This document shows, in pieces, positions 1 through 9,555 of a stretch of DNA of 64,000 nucleotides. Each line of letters starts with the position of its first letter. Positions within the stretch are counted from its first letter, which is position 1. Origin of the DNA: Methylotenera oryzisoli. GTDB taxonomy: Bacteria; Pseudomonadota; Gammaproteobacteria; Burkholderiales; Methylophilaceae. The stretch is taken from assembly GCA_945907735.1 (NCBI GenBank), contig CAMDTL010000007.1:1-64000 (forward strand), given 5' to 3'. A model generated the notes under the pieces. The model searched no databases. It saw only the letters and a program-made list of their open reading frames with translations, and was not told the origin of the DNA. Both the position numbers and the translations under genes were made by a program.

Positions 1-801
1 GTAAAAATCAAAAATTGATCGCTCACCCTGGTAATGATAAAGCGGCTGCACCGCCTTTGCCACGTAGAGCTCGGCAAATTCTTTTAGCTGCTCATAAGTC
101 GCTTTGGAATCCACGCGTATGCTCACCGTTTGGTCATTCACCACATCTCGCAACATTCTTCTAGGTAAGCTTAAATCGTAAAAAACCAACGATCTTTCAT
201 CGGAATTTTTACTATCCCGCTGAATTTTTTTCCACACTTTTTGCAGATACTCAATATCAGCCAGCAACTCGGCATCACTCGCGGCTTCACTCATGGTGCG
301 GATAATAAAACCGCCTGTTCGCTGCTCTGGTAACAGCCCCAGCAGGCGGTTACGCAAGTGCTCGCGCTCTTCTTCATTTTCAATGCGCTGTGAAACACCG
401 ATGTGATTATGCTGCGGCAAAAATACTAAAAATCGCCCCGCGATGCTAATTTCCGTAGTTAAGCGCGCACCCTTGGTGCTAATCGGCTCTTTAATCACCT
501 GCACAATGATAGATTGCCCTTCGCGCAACACTTCTTGAATCGGCCGCTCAGTTTGCGGCTCACCATCGATATGGCACTCCATAATATCCGTCGCATGCAG
601 AAATGCCGCGCGTTGCAGGCCGATTTCCACAAACGCCGATTGCATGCCTGGCAACACGCGACACACGGTGCCACGATAAATATTGCCGACCATGCCCAGC
701 GACGAGCTGCGCTCAATATGCAGCTCTTGCGCGATACCGCGCTCCATCACCGCAACCCGCACTTCTTGCGGCGTGACATTAATTAAAATCTCTTGTCCCA
801 A
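1..801 (-). CDS. rng: Ribonuclease G, N-terminal part (3' end outside window)
   Basis: RNase G is an endoribonuclease of the RNase E/G family that matures 16S rRNA 5' ends and decays some mRNAs in the cytoplasm. About 267 codons are visible. They include the S1-like RNA-binding region (GNIYRGTVCRVLPGMQSAF, then RAAFLHATDI) and the conserved blocks KGARLTTEIS and GVSQRIENEEER. The catalytic DNxxD region lies beyond the window edge. No ATG fits the conserved N-terminus. TTG at 801, 3 bases after the maf stop and preceded by an AAGGTG Shine-Dalgarno-like stretch, is the best start. It is translationally coupled to maf, as in the E. coli yhdE-rng pair. Family assignment is firm; RNase G over RNase E rests on the short N-terminus and on maf next door. 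Confidence 0.93.
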   Translation of the reverse strand, partial: MGQEILINVTPQEVRVAVMERGIAQELHIERSSSLGMVGNIYRGTVCRVLPGMQSAFVEIGLQRAAFLHATDIMECHIDGEPQTERPIQEVLREGQSIIVQVIKEPISTKGARLTTEISIAGRFLVFLPQHNHIGVSQRIENEEEREHLRNRLLGLLPEQRTGGFIIRTMSEAASDAELLADIEYLQKVWKKIQRDSKNSDERSLVFYDLSLPRRMLRDVVNDQTVSIRVDSKATYEQLKEFAELYVAKAVQPLYHYQGERSIFDFY

Positions 802-803
802 AT

Positions 804-1379
804 TTACACCTTAAATTTTTCTAAAAGCAGCGCTGTTTCGTGTACTGGCAAACCCATCACACCCGTATAACTACCCTCAATGCGTGTTATCCAATTGCCC
901 GCCAAGCCTTGTATGGCATAGCTTCCCGCCTTATCTTTCGGCTCACCTGTTGCGATGTATTGCCTTATCATAGCATCGGTGAGCGGCATCATCGTCACTT
1001 GTGTAGTATTTAATGCGCACTCAATTTTGCCATTAAACGCTAGTGCAACCGCTGTGTGCACTTGGTGTGTGCTGCCAGATAATTTTTTAAGTATATTGAG
1101 TGCGTCTGCGTTAGACTCAGGTTTACCGAATATTTGCATGCTCAATGCTACTGTCGTATCTGCCGCCAAAATGGGCAAATCTGCATGTTTTCCTTGCAAA
1201 TTTTTAAGCGTAGCCAGCGCTTTTTGCTCGGCCAAACGCAGCACATAATCAGTGGGCGATTCATTCGCATATACCTGCTCATTAATATCGGCAGGCACTA
1301 CAAGGCAATCAATATGCATTTGTTTTAAAATCGTAACGCGACGTGGGCTTTGTGAAGCCAATATAATCTTCTTGAACAT
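804..1379 (-). CDS. maf: Maf/YhdE nucleoside triphosphate pyrophosphatase
   Basis: Maf-family house-cleaning enzyme that hydrolyses dTTP/UTP (YhdE type) to the monophosphate and pyrophosphate in the cytoplasm. At 191 aa it has the usual family length. Visible motifs are the N-terminal ILASQSPRR substrate loop, the AADTTV segment with the catalytic aspartate, KLSGSTHQVHTAVAL, and KAGSYAIQG, whose form matches YhdE rather than YceF-type m7GTP pyrophosphatases. It lies immediately upstream of rng on the same strand, with only two bases between the maf stop and the rng TTG. This is the conserved yhdE-rng arrangement. ATG at 1379 is the natural start. Confidence 0.93.
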   Translation of the reverse strand: MFKKIILASQSPRRVTILKQMHIDCLVVPADINEQVYANESPTDYVLRLAEQKALATLKNLQGKHADLPILAADTTVALSMQIFGKPESNADALNILKKLSGSTHQVHTAVALAFNGKIECALNTTQVTMMPLTDAMIRQYIATGEPKDKAGSYAIQGLAGNWITRIEGSYTGVMGLPVHETALLLEKFKV

Positions 1380-1486
1380 CCGCTTACTTTAATTGACTAG
1401 TTGAGTTTTTCAAAACGGAAAGTGTCTTATTCCCGCAACTCGTAGCTTAGCGTAAAATAGACACATTAATCCAAAAGAATTTTTCA

Positions 1487-1939
1487 GTGAAAAAAACACA
1501 ATTCAAGCCCAATACCACCGTCGCGGCAATTATCGAGCAAAACGGCAAGTTTTTGCTGGTGGAAGAAAGCACCGACCGCGGCAACCGATTTAATCAACCT
1601 GCAGGGCATTTAGAAGATGGCGAAACCATCATTCAAGCCGTCATCCGCGAAACCATGGAAGAATCGGCTTACCAGTTCACGCCCGAATATTTATTGGGCG
1701 TTTACCACTGGAAGCACCCGCACAACGACACCACTTATTTGCGCTTTGCCTTTGTTGGTAAGGTGGGTTTGCATTACCCCATGCAAGAACTGGACGACGG
1801 CATTGTACAAGCGGTATGGATGGATATGGACGAAATTCGTGATAAGCAAAACTTGATGCGTAGCCCGCAAGTGTTGGCCTGTTTTGAAGATTATTTAGCA
1901 GGTAAACGCTATCCGCTTGAAGTGATGACGCATCTATGA
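1487..1939 (+). CDS. nudJ: NUDIX phosphatase NudJ-like
   Basis: A 150-aa NUDIX hydrolase resembling E. coli NudJ (YmfB), which removes phosphate from thiamine pyrophosphate intermediates and nucleoside di/triphosphates. The Nudix box runs from GHLEDGET to RETMEES. It keeps the catalytic REx2EE, but the usual glycine after EEx is alanine. NQPAGHLE and the C-terminal RYPLEVM match the NudJ subgroup. The start is GTG at 1487, preceded by a weak purine-rich stretch. The stop overlaps the mnmA start (ATGA), and nudJ-mnmA adjacency is conserved in proteobacteria, supporting the name. Substrate is inferred from the family. Confidence 0.88.
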   Translation: MKKTQFKPNTTVAAIIEQNGKFLLVEESTDRGNRFNQPAGHLEDGETIIQAVIRETMEESAYQFTPEYLLGVYHWKHPHNDTTYLRFAFVGKVGLHYPMQELDDGIVQAVWMDMDEIRDKQNLMRSPQVLACFEDYLAGKRYPLEVMTHL

Positions 1940-3027
1940 AAAAACGCGTAGTGGTTGGACTATCGGGCGGCGTCGACTCTAGCGTCACCGCCATGTTACT
2001 CAAGCAACAAGGTTATGAAGTCATCGGCCTATTCATGAAAAATTGGGAAGACGATGATGACGATGAATATTGCTCGTCCAAACAAGATTTAATTGATGCA
2101 GTTTCGGTAGCTGATAAAATTGGTATTGATATTGAAGCGGTGAACTTTAGCAAGGAATATAAAGACCGTGTGTTTGCCAATTTTTTAAGCGAATATGAAG
2201 CTGGGCGCACGCCCAACCCAGATATTTTATGCAATGCCGAGATTAAATTTAAAGCCTTTCTCGACCACGCCATGAGTTTGGGCGCAGATTTAATCGCCAC
2301 TGGCCATTACGCGCAAGTGCGTGAAAATCCGCTAAAACCTGGGCTGTTTCAACTGATGAAAGCTGACGACGGTAGCAAAGACCAAAGTTATTTTCTCTAT
2401 CGTCTAAACCAAGCACAGTTGAGCAAGACTTTGTTTCCATTGGGGCAATATTTAAAAACAGAAGTGCGCGAAATGGCGCGCAAAGCGGGTTTAATCAACG
2501 CCGAGAAAAAAGATTCCACTGGTATTTGTTTTATCGGTGAGCGGCCGTTTCAAGAATTTTTACAACGCTATTTACCAAAACAACCTGGCGACATTAAAAC
2601 GCCAGAAGGCAAACTGGTTGGCGCACACGACGGTTTAATGTATTACACCTTAGGTCAACGCCAAGGCTTAAAAATCGGCGGCAGCCGCGAGAGCAATGGC
2701 GAGCCGTGGTTTGTGGCGGCTAAAGACATGCATAAAAATGAACTGATTGTGGTACAAGGTCATGCACATCCGCTGCTGCAAAGCGATGGCTTAATTGCCA
2801 GTCAACTGACGTGGATAGATGACACAGACCCAAAAACCAACTGGGTATACGCTGCTAAAACGCGCTACCGCCAACCTGATGCGCCATGCGAAATTGATGC
2901 TTTAGATAAAGAAAATGTCACTGTAAAATTTGGCCAAAAACAATGGGCAGTGACTCCCGGGCAAAGCGCTGTGGTGTATGAAAGCAATGTGTGTCTAGGC
3001 GGTGGTATTATTACGGCTTCAATTTAG
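1936..3027 (+). CDS. mnmA: tRNA-specific 2-thiouridylase MnmA
   Basis: MnmA thiolates U34 of tRNA-Lys, -Glu and -Gln, using ATP and sulfur relayed through TusE or directly from IscS. The 363-aa protein has the PP-loop SGGVDSSV at the N-terminus, the first catalytic cysteine in [12 protein letters not shown] (about residue 99) and the second in [13 protein letters not shown] (about residue 197). [14 protein letters not shown] and the C-terminal beta-barrel follow. The ATG overlaps the nudJ stop by four bases, so the two are translationally coupled. A structured stretch and a terminator-like hairpin follow the stop codon. Confidence 0.97.
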   Translation: MKKRVVVGLSGGVDSSVTAMLLKQQGYEVIGLFMKNWEDDDDDEYCSSKQDLIDAVSVADKIGIDIEAVNFSKEYKDRVFANFLSEYEAGRTPNPDILCNAEIKFKAFLDHAMSLGADLIATGHYAQVRENPLKPGLFQLMKADDGSKDQSYFLYRLNQAQLSKTLFPLGQYLKTEVREMARKAGLINAEKKDSTGICFIGERPFQEFLQRYLPKQPGDIKTPEGKLVGAHDGLMYYTLGQRQGLKIGGSRESNGEPWFVAAKDMHKNELIVVQGHAHPLLQSDGLIASQLTWIDDTDPKTNWVYAAKTRYRQPDAPCEIDALDKENVTVKFGQKQWAVTPGQSAVVYESNVCLGGGIITASI

Positions 3028-3029
3028 TG

Positions 3030-3104
3030 AAGGTGCTAGTCGGGAGTAACCCGACACCTAATTACACCCTGCGCCGATGGCTTTCAGCGGCGCTAAGACC
3101 GAAG
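3030..3104 (+). ncRNA. Candidate structured 3' region after mnmA
   Basis: Between the mnmA stop and the terminator two strong hairpins stand side by side. One is GTCGGG/CCCGAC at 3039-3044 and 3050-3055, extended by GGT/ACC outside. The other is GCGCCG/CGGCGC at 3071-3076 and 3088-3093. No plausible reading frame covers them. The stretch may be an mRNA 3' end or a small RNA released from it. I recognise no known RNA family, and a function is not claimed. Confidence 0.35.
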
Positions 3105-3139
3105 GAAACTAGCGGCAGCGGGCTAGCTTTTTTATTTTT
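3105..3139 (+). terminator. Intrinsic terminator after mnmA
   Basis: CTAGC at 3109-3113 pairs with GCTAG at 3122-3126, with flanking AAA/TTT pairs around a bulge, and is followed by TTTTTTATTTTT. The last 19 bases (3121-3139) recur exactly at 37023-37041, downstream of waaF. Confidence 0.6.
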
Positions 3140-3169
3140 GTACTTTCTATCAATTAATCATCTTTATTC

Positions 3170-3778
3170 TCATACTGCTGGCATCGTCTGCTTAAAACTC
3201 GGTCTTTTCACCAGCAAACTATAATGCTTCGCCAAGTTAGGATAACTATCTTGCCAATTCAATTGTTTAAAGCGCAAATCCACATAACCCAACATACAGC
3301 CAACCGCAATATCCGCCAGGCTAAACGTCTCATTCACGCACCATTTTTTCTTATAAATATCCAAATTCATCACTTCTAAACCAAGCATCACTTTGCCAAG
3401 TTGCTTGTCAATATTGGCTGGAGATTGCTGCTCTGGCGGACGACGACCTTCTAACATAGCGGCGATGGCCGCGTCACTTATACCATCTGCCAAAGCTTCC
3501 CAGCGGCGCACACTCACTCTGGCGTTATGATCTTGCGGAATTAAACGCGCAACTGGTGTATGAAAATCTAAATATTCCACAATCACGCGCGAATCGTACA
3601 AACTATCACCATCGTCCAAAATAAGCACGGGGATTTTGCCGAGCGGATTGTGCGGCTTAAGGGGCGAATCGGGCGCACCTAACACCACCTCTTGCAACAC
3701 TAAATCGATATGCTTTTCGAGCGCAACAATGCGTACTTTTCGGGCGTAAGGGCTGTTTGGCGAATATAAAAGTTTCAT
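3170..3778 (-). CDS. Glutathione S-transferase (YibF-like)
   Basis: A 202-aa soluble glutathione S-transferase. The N-terminal thioredoxin-like domain starts KLLYSPNSPYARKVR, with a serine/tyrosine active-site region, and includes NPLGKIPVL, which carries the cis-proline that contacts glutathione. An all-helical C-terminal domain has SLADIAVG. The pattern resembles E. coli YibF, whose physiological substrate is not settled. I chose ATG at 3778 over an upstream in-frame start at 3835 because homologues begin MKLLYS and the upstream codons run into the divergent nadC promoter. It is divergent from nadC with a gap of about 47 bases. Family is clear; role is unknown. Confidence 0.85.
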   Translation of the reverse strand: MKLLYSPNSPYARKVRIVALEKHIDLVLQEVVLGAPDSPLKPHNPLGKIPVLILDDGDSLYDSRVIVEYLDFHTPVARLIPQDHNARVSVRRWEALADGISDAAIAAMLEGRRPPEQQSPANIDKQLGKVMLGLEVMNLDIYKKKWCVNETFSLADIAVGCMLGYVDLRFKQLNWQDSYPNLAKHYSLLVKRPSFKQTMPAV

Positions 3779-3813
3779 AAGATTTGTGTGCGTTCCTAGT
3801 GGTTTATCTGCAT

Positions 3814-3819
3814 TATAAT
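3814..3819 (+). promoter_or_regulatory. Candidate -10 box for nadC
   Basis: A TATAAT hexamer sits about 7 bases before the A of the nadC ATG. If used, transcription would start at or next to the start codon and give a leaderless mRNA. No good -35 hexamer is visible, so this stays tentative. Confidence 0.35.
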
Positions 3820-3825
3820 AGAAAC

Positions 3826-4725
3826 ATGCGCTCATCTACATCCGCACCCTTATTCACGCAACAATATCCACGCGGCGGACAGGCTTTTAATGAGCTAGTT
3901 AGCCGCAATGTGACGCTAGCATTGGTGGAAGACATTGGGATCGGCGATTTAACTGCACAGCTTATTCCCACGAATCAAAACGCTGAAGCGACGATTATTT
4001 CGCGCGAAAATGCGATTATTTGTGGGCAAGATTGGGTGAACACGTGTTTTCACCAACTCGATAACAACATGCAAATAAAATGGCAGGTGAGCGAAGGTGA
4101 AAAAATCGCTGCCAACCAATTGCTGTGCGAGATTTCTGGCAATGCGCGTGCATTATTAACAGCCGAGCGTTGCGCTTTAAATTTTTTGCAAACGCTTTCT
4201 GCTGTCGCCACACAAACGCGCGCCTATGTAGATGCGATTGCTGGCACAAAAACGCAAATTTTAGATACCCGCAAAACGTTGCCTGGCTTGCATTTGGCGC
4301 AAAAATACGCAGTCACCGTGGGCGGCGGATTTAATCAGCGGCTGGCTTTGTATGATGGCATTTTAATTAAAGAGAATCACATTGTTTCTGCTAAAGGCAC
4401 TGCCATGCAGACCAATATCCATGCGGTTATCAGACATGCTTTAACATTAAATTCTGGCGTAAATATTCAAATTGAAGTTGAAAATTTAGATGAACTCACG
4501 CAGGCTTTAGACGCAGACGCAACCAGTATTTTGCTGGATAACTTCACATTATCTGATATGAAAAAAGCTGTGAAAATCAACGCTGGGAAAGCGCTACTTG
4601 AAGCTAGCGGCAACGTGGATTTAAACACCGTGCGCAGCATTGCAGAAACAGGCATCGACCGCATTTCTGTCGGCAGCCTCACAAAAAATATCCACGCCAT
4701 TGATTTGTCGATGCGGATCAAATAG
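3826..4725 (+). CDS. nadC: Nicotinate-nucleotide pyrophosphorylase (quinolinate PRTase)
   Basis: NadC converts quinolinate and PRPP to nicotinate mononucleotide, CO2 and pyrophosphate in de novo NAD synthesis. The 299-aa protein has the full family layout: LVEDIGIGDLTAQ near the N-terminus, ERCALNFLQTLSAVAT, the PRPP/quinolinate-site block DTRKTLPGLH followed by KYAVTVGGG, LYDGILIKENH, EVENLDE, and the C-terminal EASGNVD and GIDRISVGSLT barrel phosphate loops. The ATG at 3826 fits homologues; 14 codons upstream are also open but overlap the promoter and lack similarity. A decayed GspE-like gene follows after one base. Confidence 0.95.
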   Translation: MRSSTSAPLFTQQYPRGGQAFNELVSRNVTLALVEDIGIGDLTAQLIPTNQNAEATIISRENAIICGQDWVNTCFHQLDNNMQIKWQVSEGEKIAANQLLCEISGNARALLTAERCALNFLQTLSAVATQTRAYVDAIAGTKTQILDTRKTLPGLHLAQKYAVTVGGGFNQRLALYDGILIKENHIVSAKGTAMQTNIHAVIRHALTLNSGVNIQIEVENLDELTQALDADATSILLDNFTLSDMKKAVKINAGKALLEASGNVDLNTVRSIAETGIDRISVGSLTKNIHAIDLSMRIK

Positions 4726-4726
4726 C

Positions 4727-5071
4727 ATGGATGCAAATATGAAGCCAAACCAAGCCGCCAGCCTCGCTAAATCTAAAACCAAGCTCGGTTTGGTCGATGT
4801 GCTGCGTATGCTGGTGAATGACGGCCGACTGGATAAAGTGCAGGCTGAAAAGCTATATAAAGACCGCAAATTGGATAGCTCGACTCTGCATCCGATTATT
4901 ATTGGCGAGAAAAAATGGAAAGATTTGATCACGCCACATAAATTAATGAATGCAGATTTTTTATCACGCCGGCTAGGATTGATTTTTACCACATCGATCC
5001 GCTAAAACTCGATTTCACCTCGGCCGCGCAAATGGTTTCAAAAGTTTACGCAGAGCATCTCTCTTTAGTTG
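4727..5071 (+). pseudogene. Decayed GspE/PilB-type ATPase N-terminus
   Basis: Starting one base after nadC, about 83 codons read as the N-terminal domain of a type II secretion/type IV pilus ATPase: LVDVLRMLVNDGRLDKVQAE, then HKLMNADFLSRRLG. The frame then breaks near 4975-4985. Homology resumes in the next frame as DFYHIDPLKLDFTSAAQMVS followed by KVYAEH, the block that leads into the N2 domain in GspE proteins. The original frame stops at 5005. After about 5071 nothing recognisable remains, and the Walker and catalytic domains are absent. So the gene has one frameshift and a large 3' deletion. GspE-family identity is recognised by pattern and not by search. Confidence 0.7.
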
Positions 5072-5282
5072 ATTTTGTGCTTAAATTAACTTTTCGCGCA
5101 TTTTTTTTGGCACCTTCTATCCCATATCAGCAAAATCCAACCAGAACTTGAGTCTAATTAATCGACCAATTCATTAATTTTTTGTTAATTTTTAACGGTT
5201 TACCAACCGCCTACCTTGACCAAATGCCGTCAAACGGTTAAGGTCTAGGGTTGAACAATAAACCGCAAAAAACCTAGGTATT
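5072..5282 (+). promoter_or_regulatory. ilvB upstream region with hairpin
   Basis: AT-rich leader before ilvB with no obvious leader peptide. ACCTTGACC at 5213-5221 pairs with GGTTAAGGT at 5236-5244 (eight Watson-Crick pairs and one G-U). CCGT/ACGG inside the loop gives an alternative pairing. No T-run follows. It could be a leader structure controlling the ilvBHC operon; this is inference only. Confidence 0.35.
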
Positions 5283-7022
5283 ATGGATTCACAAGTAAAA
5301 AATACAGCCATCACCGGTGCAGAAATCGTCATTCGCTGCTTAAACGAGGAGAAAGTCAAATTTGTATTTGGCTATCCTGGTGGCGCGGTGCTACACATTT
5401 ACGACGAAATTTATAAGCAAAATGGCTTTAAACATATCCTCGTGCGTCACGAACAAGCGGCTGTGCACGCGGCAGATGCGTTCTCACGCGCAACTGGCGA
5501 AGTAGGTGTAGCACTTGTAACCAGCGGCCCAGGCGCCACCAATGCGGTGACTGGCATCGCTACCGCTTACATGGATTCAATCCCTATTGTAGTAATTAGT
5601 GGTCAAGTGCCGGTGCCTGCAATCGGCATGGATGCTTTTCAAGAAGTCGATATGGTGGGTATAACACGTCCATGCGTAAAGCATAACTTTTTGGTAAAGG
5701 ATGTTAAAGACATCGCCGCAACCATTAAGAAAGCGTTTTATATCGCGGCGACTGGTCGCCCTGGCCCAGTAGTGGTAGATATTCCTAAAGATATTACGGC
5801 GCACTTGGCTGAATTTATTTACCCAAAAACGGTAGAGATGCGCTCGTATAATCCAGTACTGAAAGGCCACAGCGGACAAATTAAAAAAGCCATTAAATTA
5901 CTACTAGAAGCCAAACGCCCGATGATATACACAGGCGGCGGCTTGGTGCTGGGCGATGGCGCTGAGGAGTTAATTAAGCTCGCCCAAACTTTAAATTATC
6001 CAGTGACCAATACACTGATGGGCTTGGGCGGTTACCCCGCTACAGACAAGCAATTTGTCGGCATGTTAGGCATGCACGGCACTTACGAAGCCAATATGGC
6101 GATGCAAAATTGCGATGTACTCATTGCCATTGGTGCGCGCTTTGACGACCGTGTGATTGGCAACCCGACGCATTTTTTAAGCCAAAAACGCACGATTATT
6201 CATATCGATGTTGATCCATCTAGCATCTCGAAACGAGTAAAAGTAGATGTGCCGATTGTTGGCCACGTCAAGTCCGTGCTGCTTGAAATGAACGAAGTTT
6301 TAAAGGCAGAAGACACTAAAAACGATATTAGCAAATGGTGGAAACAAATCGACGAATGGCGTGGTGTAAAATCGCTGCTGTACAAAAATTCTGACACCGT
6401 CATCAAACCACAATACGTGATTGAAAAACTGTGGGAAGTGACCAAAGGCGACGCTTACGTCACCTCTGACGTAGGACAACACCAAATGTGGGCAGCACAA
6501 TACTATAAATTTGATAAACCACGTCGCTGGATAAACTCTGGCGGCTTAGGCACCATGGGCGTGGGCTTGCCTTATGCTATGGGTTGCCAATTTGCAGATA
6601 AAAATGCACAAGTGGCATGCGTGACAGGCGAAGGTAGCATCCAGATGAATATTCAGGAGCTTTCAACCTGCGCGCAATATGGCTTGCCGATTAAAGTGAT
6701 TTTATTAAACAATCGCTACTTAGGCATGGTACGCCAATGGCAAGAGTTCTTTTACGAGAACCGCTACTCAGAATCGTACATGGATAGTCTACCCGACTTT
6801 GTTAAGTTGGCAGAATCTTACGGCCACATTGGTATGCAAATCACCAATCCATCAGACGTGGAAGGTGCATTGAAAGAGGCGTTTGCCAAAAAAGATAAAT
6901 TTGTGTTTATGGATTTTATCACCGACCAAGACGAAAACGTGTTCCCGATGATTGCGAATGGTAAAGGATTGTCGGAAATGATTATGGGCAAAGACAACAA
7001 GCACAGAGAGGAGTTGGAATAA
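5283..7022 (+). CDS. ilvB: Acetolactate synthase large subunit
   Basis: Catalytic subunit of acetohydroxyacid synthase, a ThDP- and FAD-dependent enzyme making 2-acetolactate or 2-aceto-2-hydroxybutyrate for valine, leucine and isoleucine synthesis. The 579-aa protein shows FGYPGGAVLHIYD, the catalytic glutamate in VRHEQAAVHAADA, TSGPGATN, QVPVPAIGMDAFQEVD, and the C-terminal ThDP motif TGEGSIQMNIQELST with NNRYLGMVRQW downstream. The GEG in place of GDG is common in betaproteobacterial copies as I know them. The stop directly abuts the ilvH ATG, so the two subunits are cotranslated. Isozyme naming (ilvB versus ilvI) cannot be settled from sequence alone. Confidence 0.96.
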   Translation: MDSQVKNTAITGAEIVIRCLNEEKVKFVFGYPGGAVLHIYDEIYKQNGFKHILVRHEQAAVHAADAFSRATGEVGVALVTSGPGATNAVTGIATAYMDSIPIVVISGQVPVPAIGMDAFQEVDMVGITRPCVKHNFLVKDVKDIAATIKKAFYIAATGRPGPVVVDIPKDITAHLAEFIYPKTVEMRSYNPVLKGHSGQIKKAIKLLLEAKRPMIYTGGGLVLGDGAEELIKLAQTLNYPVTNTLMGLGGYPATDKQFVGMLGMHGTYEANMAMQNCDVLIAIGARFDDRVIGNPTHFLSQKRTIIHIDVDPSSISKRVKVDVPIVGHVKSVLLEMNEVLKAEDTKNDISKWWKQIDEWRGVKSLLYKNSDTVIKPQYVIEKLWEVTKGDAYVTSDVGQHQMWAAQYYKFDKPRRWINSGGLGTMGVGLPYAMGCQFADKNAQVACVTGEGSIQMNIQELSTCAQYGLPIKVILLNNRYLGMVRQWQEFFYENRYSESYMDSLPDFVKLAESYGHIGMQITNPSDVEGALKEAFAKKDKFVFMDFITDQDENVFPMIANGKGLSEMIMGKDNKHREELE

Positions 7023-7514
7023 ATGAAACATATTATTTCAATTCTTATCGAAAACGAGGCAGGCGCCTTGTCACGCGTGGCGGGCTTATTTTCGGCACGC
7101 GGTTATAATATTGAATCGCTCACCGTAGCCGCAACCGAGGATGCCACCATGTCGCGCATGACTATTGTCACCAGCGGATCGGATGAAGTCATCGAGCAAA
7201 TTATCAAGCAGCTCAATAAATTGGTCGACGTGGTTAAAGTGATAGATTTAAATGACGGCAAATTTATTGAACGCGAACTGATGCTGGTGAAAGTAAAGGC
7301 CACCGCGCAATACCGCGAAGAGATGAAGCGTATGTGCGATATATTCCGTGGCCGTATTATCGACGTGGCGGACGGCAGTTTTACCATAGAGCTTACCGGC
7401 TCTGGCAGCAAATTAGATGCTTTTATCGAGAGCTTAGACAACACCGCGATTTTAGAAACCGTACGCACAGGCGCGTCTGGCATAGGTCGCGGCGACAGAA
7501 TTTTGAAAGTATAA
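7023..7514 (+). CDS. ilvH: Acetolactate synthase small regulatory subunit
   Basis: A 163-aa regulatory subunit that activates the large subunit and confers valine feedback inhibition. The N-terminal ACT domain has ISILIENEAGALSRVAGLFS and RGYNIESLTVA, forming the valine site at the dimer interface. The C-terminal domain begins near RELMLVKVKA and includes FRGRIIDV. The gene starts immediately at the base after the ilvB stop, and ilvC follows 34 bases later, forming an ilvB-ilvH-ilvC operon. Confidence 0.97.
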   Translation: MKHIISILIENEAGALSRVAGLFSARGYNIESLTVAATEDATMSRMTIVTSGSDEVIEQIIKQLNKLVDVVKVIDLNDGKFIERELMLVKVKATAQYREEMKRMCDIFRGRIIDVADGSFTIELTGSGSKLDAFIESLDNTAILETVRTGASGIGRGDRILKV

Positions 7515-7527
7515 TTTTAATAAGTAA

Positions 7528-8565
<1,038 letters not shown>

Positions 8566-8597
8566 CTTGTAGTCGTTAGACGTTAGTTTTGAGTGAA

Positions 8598-8638
8598 TTA
8601 AAAAAGGGCAATTCGTTAAACGCTTTGCCTTTTTTTAT
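8598..8638 (+). terminator. Intrinsic terminator after ilvC
   Basis: An A-run with GGGCAA (about 8600-8611) pairs with TTTGCC and the following T-run (about 8624-8637). This is a classic GC stem on a poly-T tail and ends the ilvBHC operon. Confidence 0.7.
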
Positions 8639-8645
8639 ATCTCAC

Positions 8646-8673
8646 TGTCATTCCGACAAAAGTCGGAATGACA
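8646..8673. repeat. Short TGTCAT palindromic repeat
   Basis: Perfect 12-base arms, TGTCATTCCGAC and GTCGGAATGACA, around an AAAA loop, located between the ilvC terminator and psd. It is the shortest member of the TGTCAT...ATGACA family seen at six further sites in the window. Confidence 0.8.
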
Positions 8674-8691
8674 AGAGCCTGGAAAATATAA

Positions 8692-9543
8692 TTGAAAATC
8701 AGCATCATCTTACAATATCCGCTCCCCAAGCAAGCATTGACGGTGCTTGCAGGCAAGCTTGCACAAAAAAAATGTGGCAGCTTAACTACTGCTGTGATTG
8801 GCTGGTTTGTGAGGCGTTACCAGGTGAACATGGCAGAAGCGGCAAATGCAGATATTGCAAGCTACGCCAGCTTTAACGAATTTTTCACTCGCCCACTAAA
8901 AGACAACGCCCGCCCACTCGCCAAAGCTGAATTTATCTGCCCGGTGGATGGCGCAATCAGTCAATTTGGCGCAATCGAAAAAGACCAAATTTTTCAAGCA
9001 AAAGGTCACAGCTATTCAACATTGGCAATGCTTGCAGGGCAAAAAAACTTAGCAAAAAAAATTGAAAATGGCAGCTTTGCATGCCTCTATTTAAGTCCTA
9101 AAGATTATCACCGCATTCACATGCCGTGCACTGGTACCTTAAAAAGCATGACCTATGTGCCAGGTGATTTATTCTCCGTTAACCCAAGCACTGCCGCCAA
9201 TGTACCCAATTTATTCGCACGCAACGAGCGCGTAGTGTGTGAATTCGAATCTAAAAAACACGGTACTTTTGTGATGGTGTTGGTTGGCGCAACCATCGTC
9301 GGCAGTATGGCGACAGTTTGGCATGACGCGCCCAATCAAACTGTTAATCCGCCGCGCACTAAAAAAATTCGTACTTGGTCTTATGCTGACAAAAATATCG
9401 TTCTAAAACAAGGTGAGGAGATGGGACACTTTTTACTAGGTTCTACTGTAGTGATGTTGTTTGAAAAGGGCGCATTGCAATTTAATGCCGATTGGCAACC
9501 CGCACGCACGGTCAGCTTGGGTGAAATGATGAGCGCAAACTGA
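8692..9543 (+). CDS. psd: Phosphatidylserine decarboxylase proenzyme
   Basis: Inner-membrane-associated enzyme making phosphatidylethanolamine from phosphatidylserine. The 283-aa proenzyme cleaves itself at the Gly-Ser bond of GHFLLGSTVVML (near residue 253) to form the pyruvoyl cofactor. Other markers are FNEFFTRPLKD, CPVDGAISQFG (catalytic Asp), and LSPKDYHRIHMPCTG (His of the charge-relay). The start is TTG at 8692 with GGAAAA about 9 bases upstream; the N-terminal residues KISIILQYPLPKQALT match homologues, so an internal ATG would cut conserved sequence. It is separated from ilvC by a terminator and a short palindromic repeat, so it probably has its own promoter. Confidence 0.95.
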   Translation: MKISIILQYPLPKQALTVLAGKLAQKKCGSLTTAVIGWFVRRYQVNMAEAANADIASYASFNEFFTRPLKDNARPLAKAEFICPVDGAISQFGAIEKDQIFQAKGHSYSTLAMLAGQKNLAKKIENGSFACLYLSPKDYHRIHMPCTGTLKSMTYVPGDLFSVNPSTAANVPNLFARNERVVCEFESKKHGTFVMVLVGATIVGSMATVWHDAPNQTVNPPRTKKIRTWSYADKNIVLKQGEEMGHFLLGSTVVMLFEKGALQFNADWQPARTVSLGEMMSAN

Positions 9544-9555
9544 ACTATCCCCTCC

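Noticed and set aside
3028-3139. tmRNA, 6S RNA or a tRNA after mnmA
   Set aside because: Too short for tmRNA or 6S, no tRNA acceptor or T-loop pattern, and no tag frame. It is kept only as an unnamed structured region.
5072-5282. ilvB leader peptide and attenuator
   Set aside because: No short frame rich in Leu, Ile or Val codons and no T-run after the hairpin.
6560-6680. GEG instead of GDG in the IlvB ThDP motif as an inactivating change
   Set aside because: Betaproteobacterial acetolactate synthases commonly have GEGSIQM as I know them, and the rest of the motif is intact.
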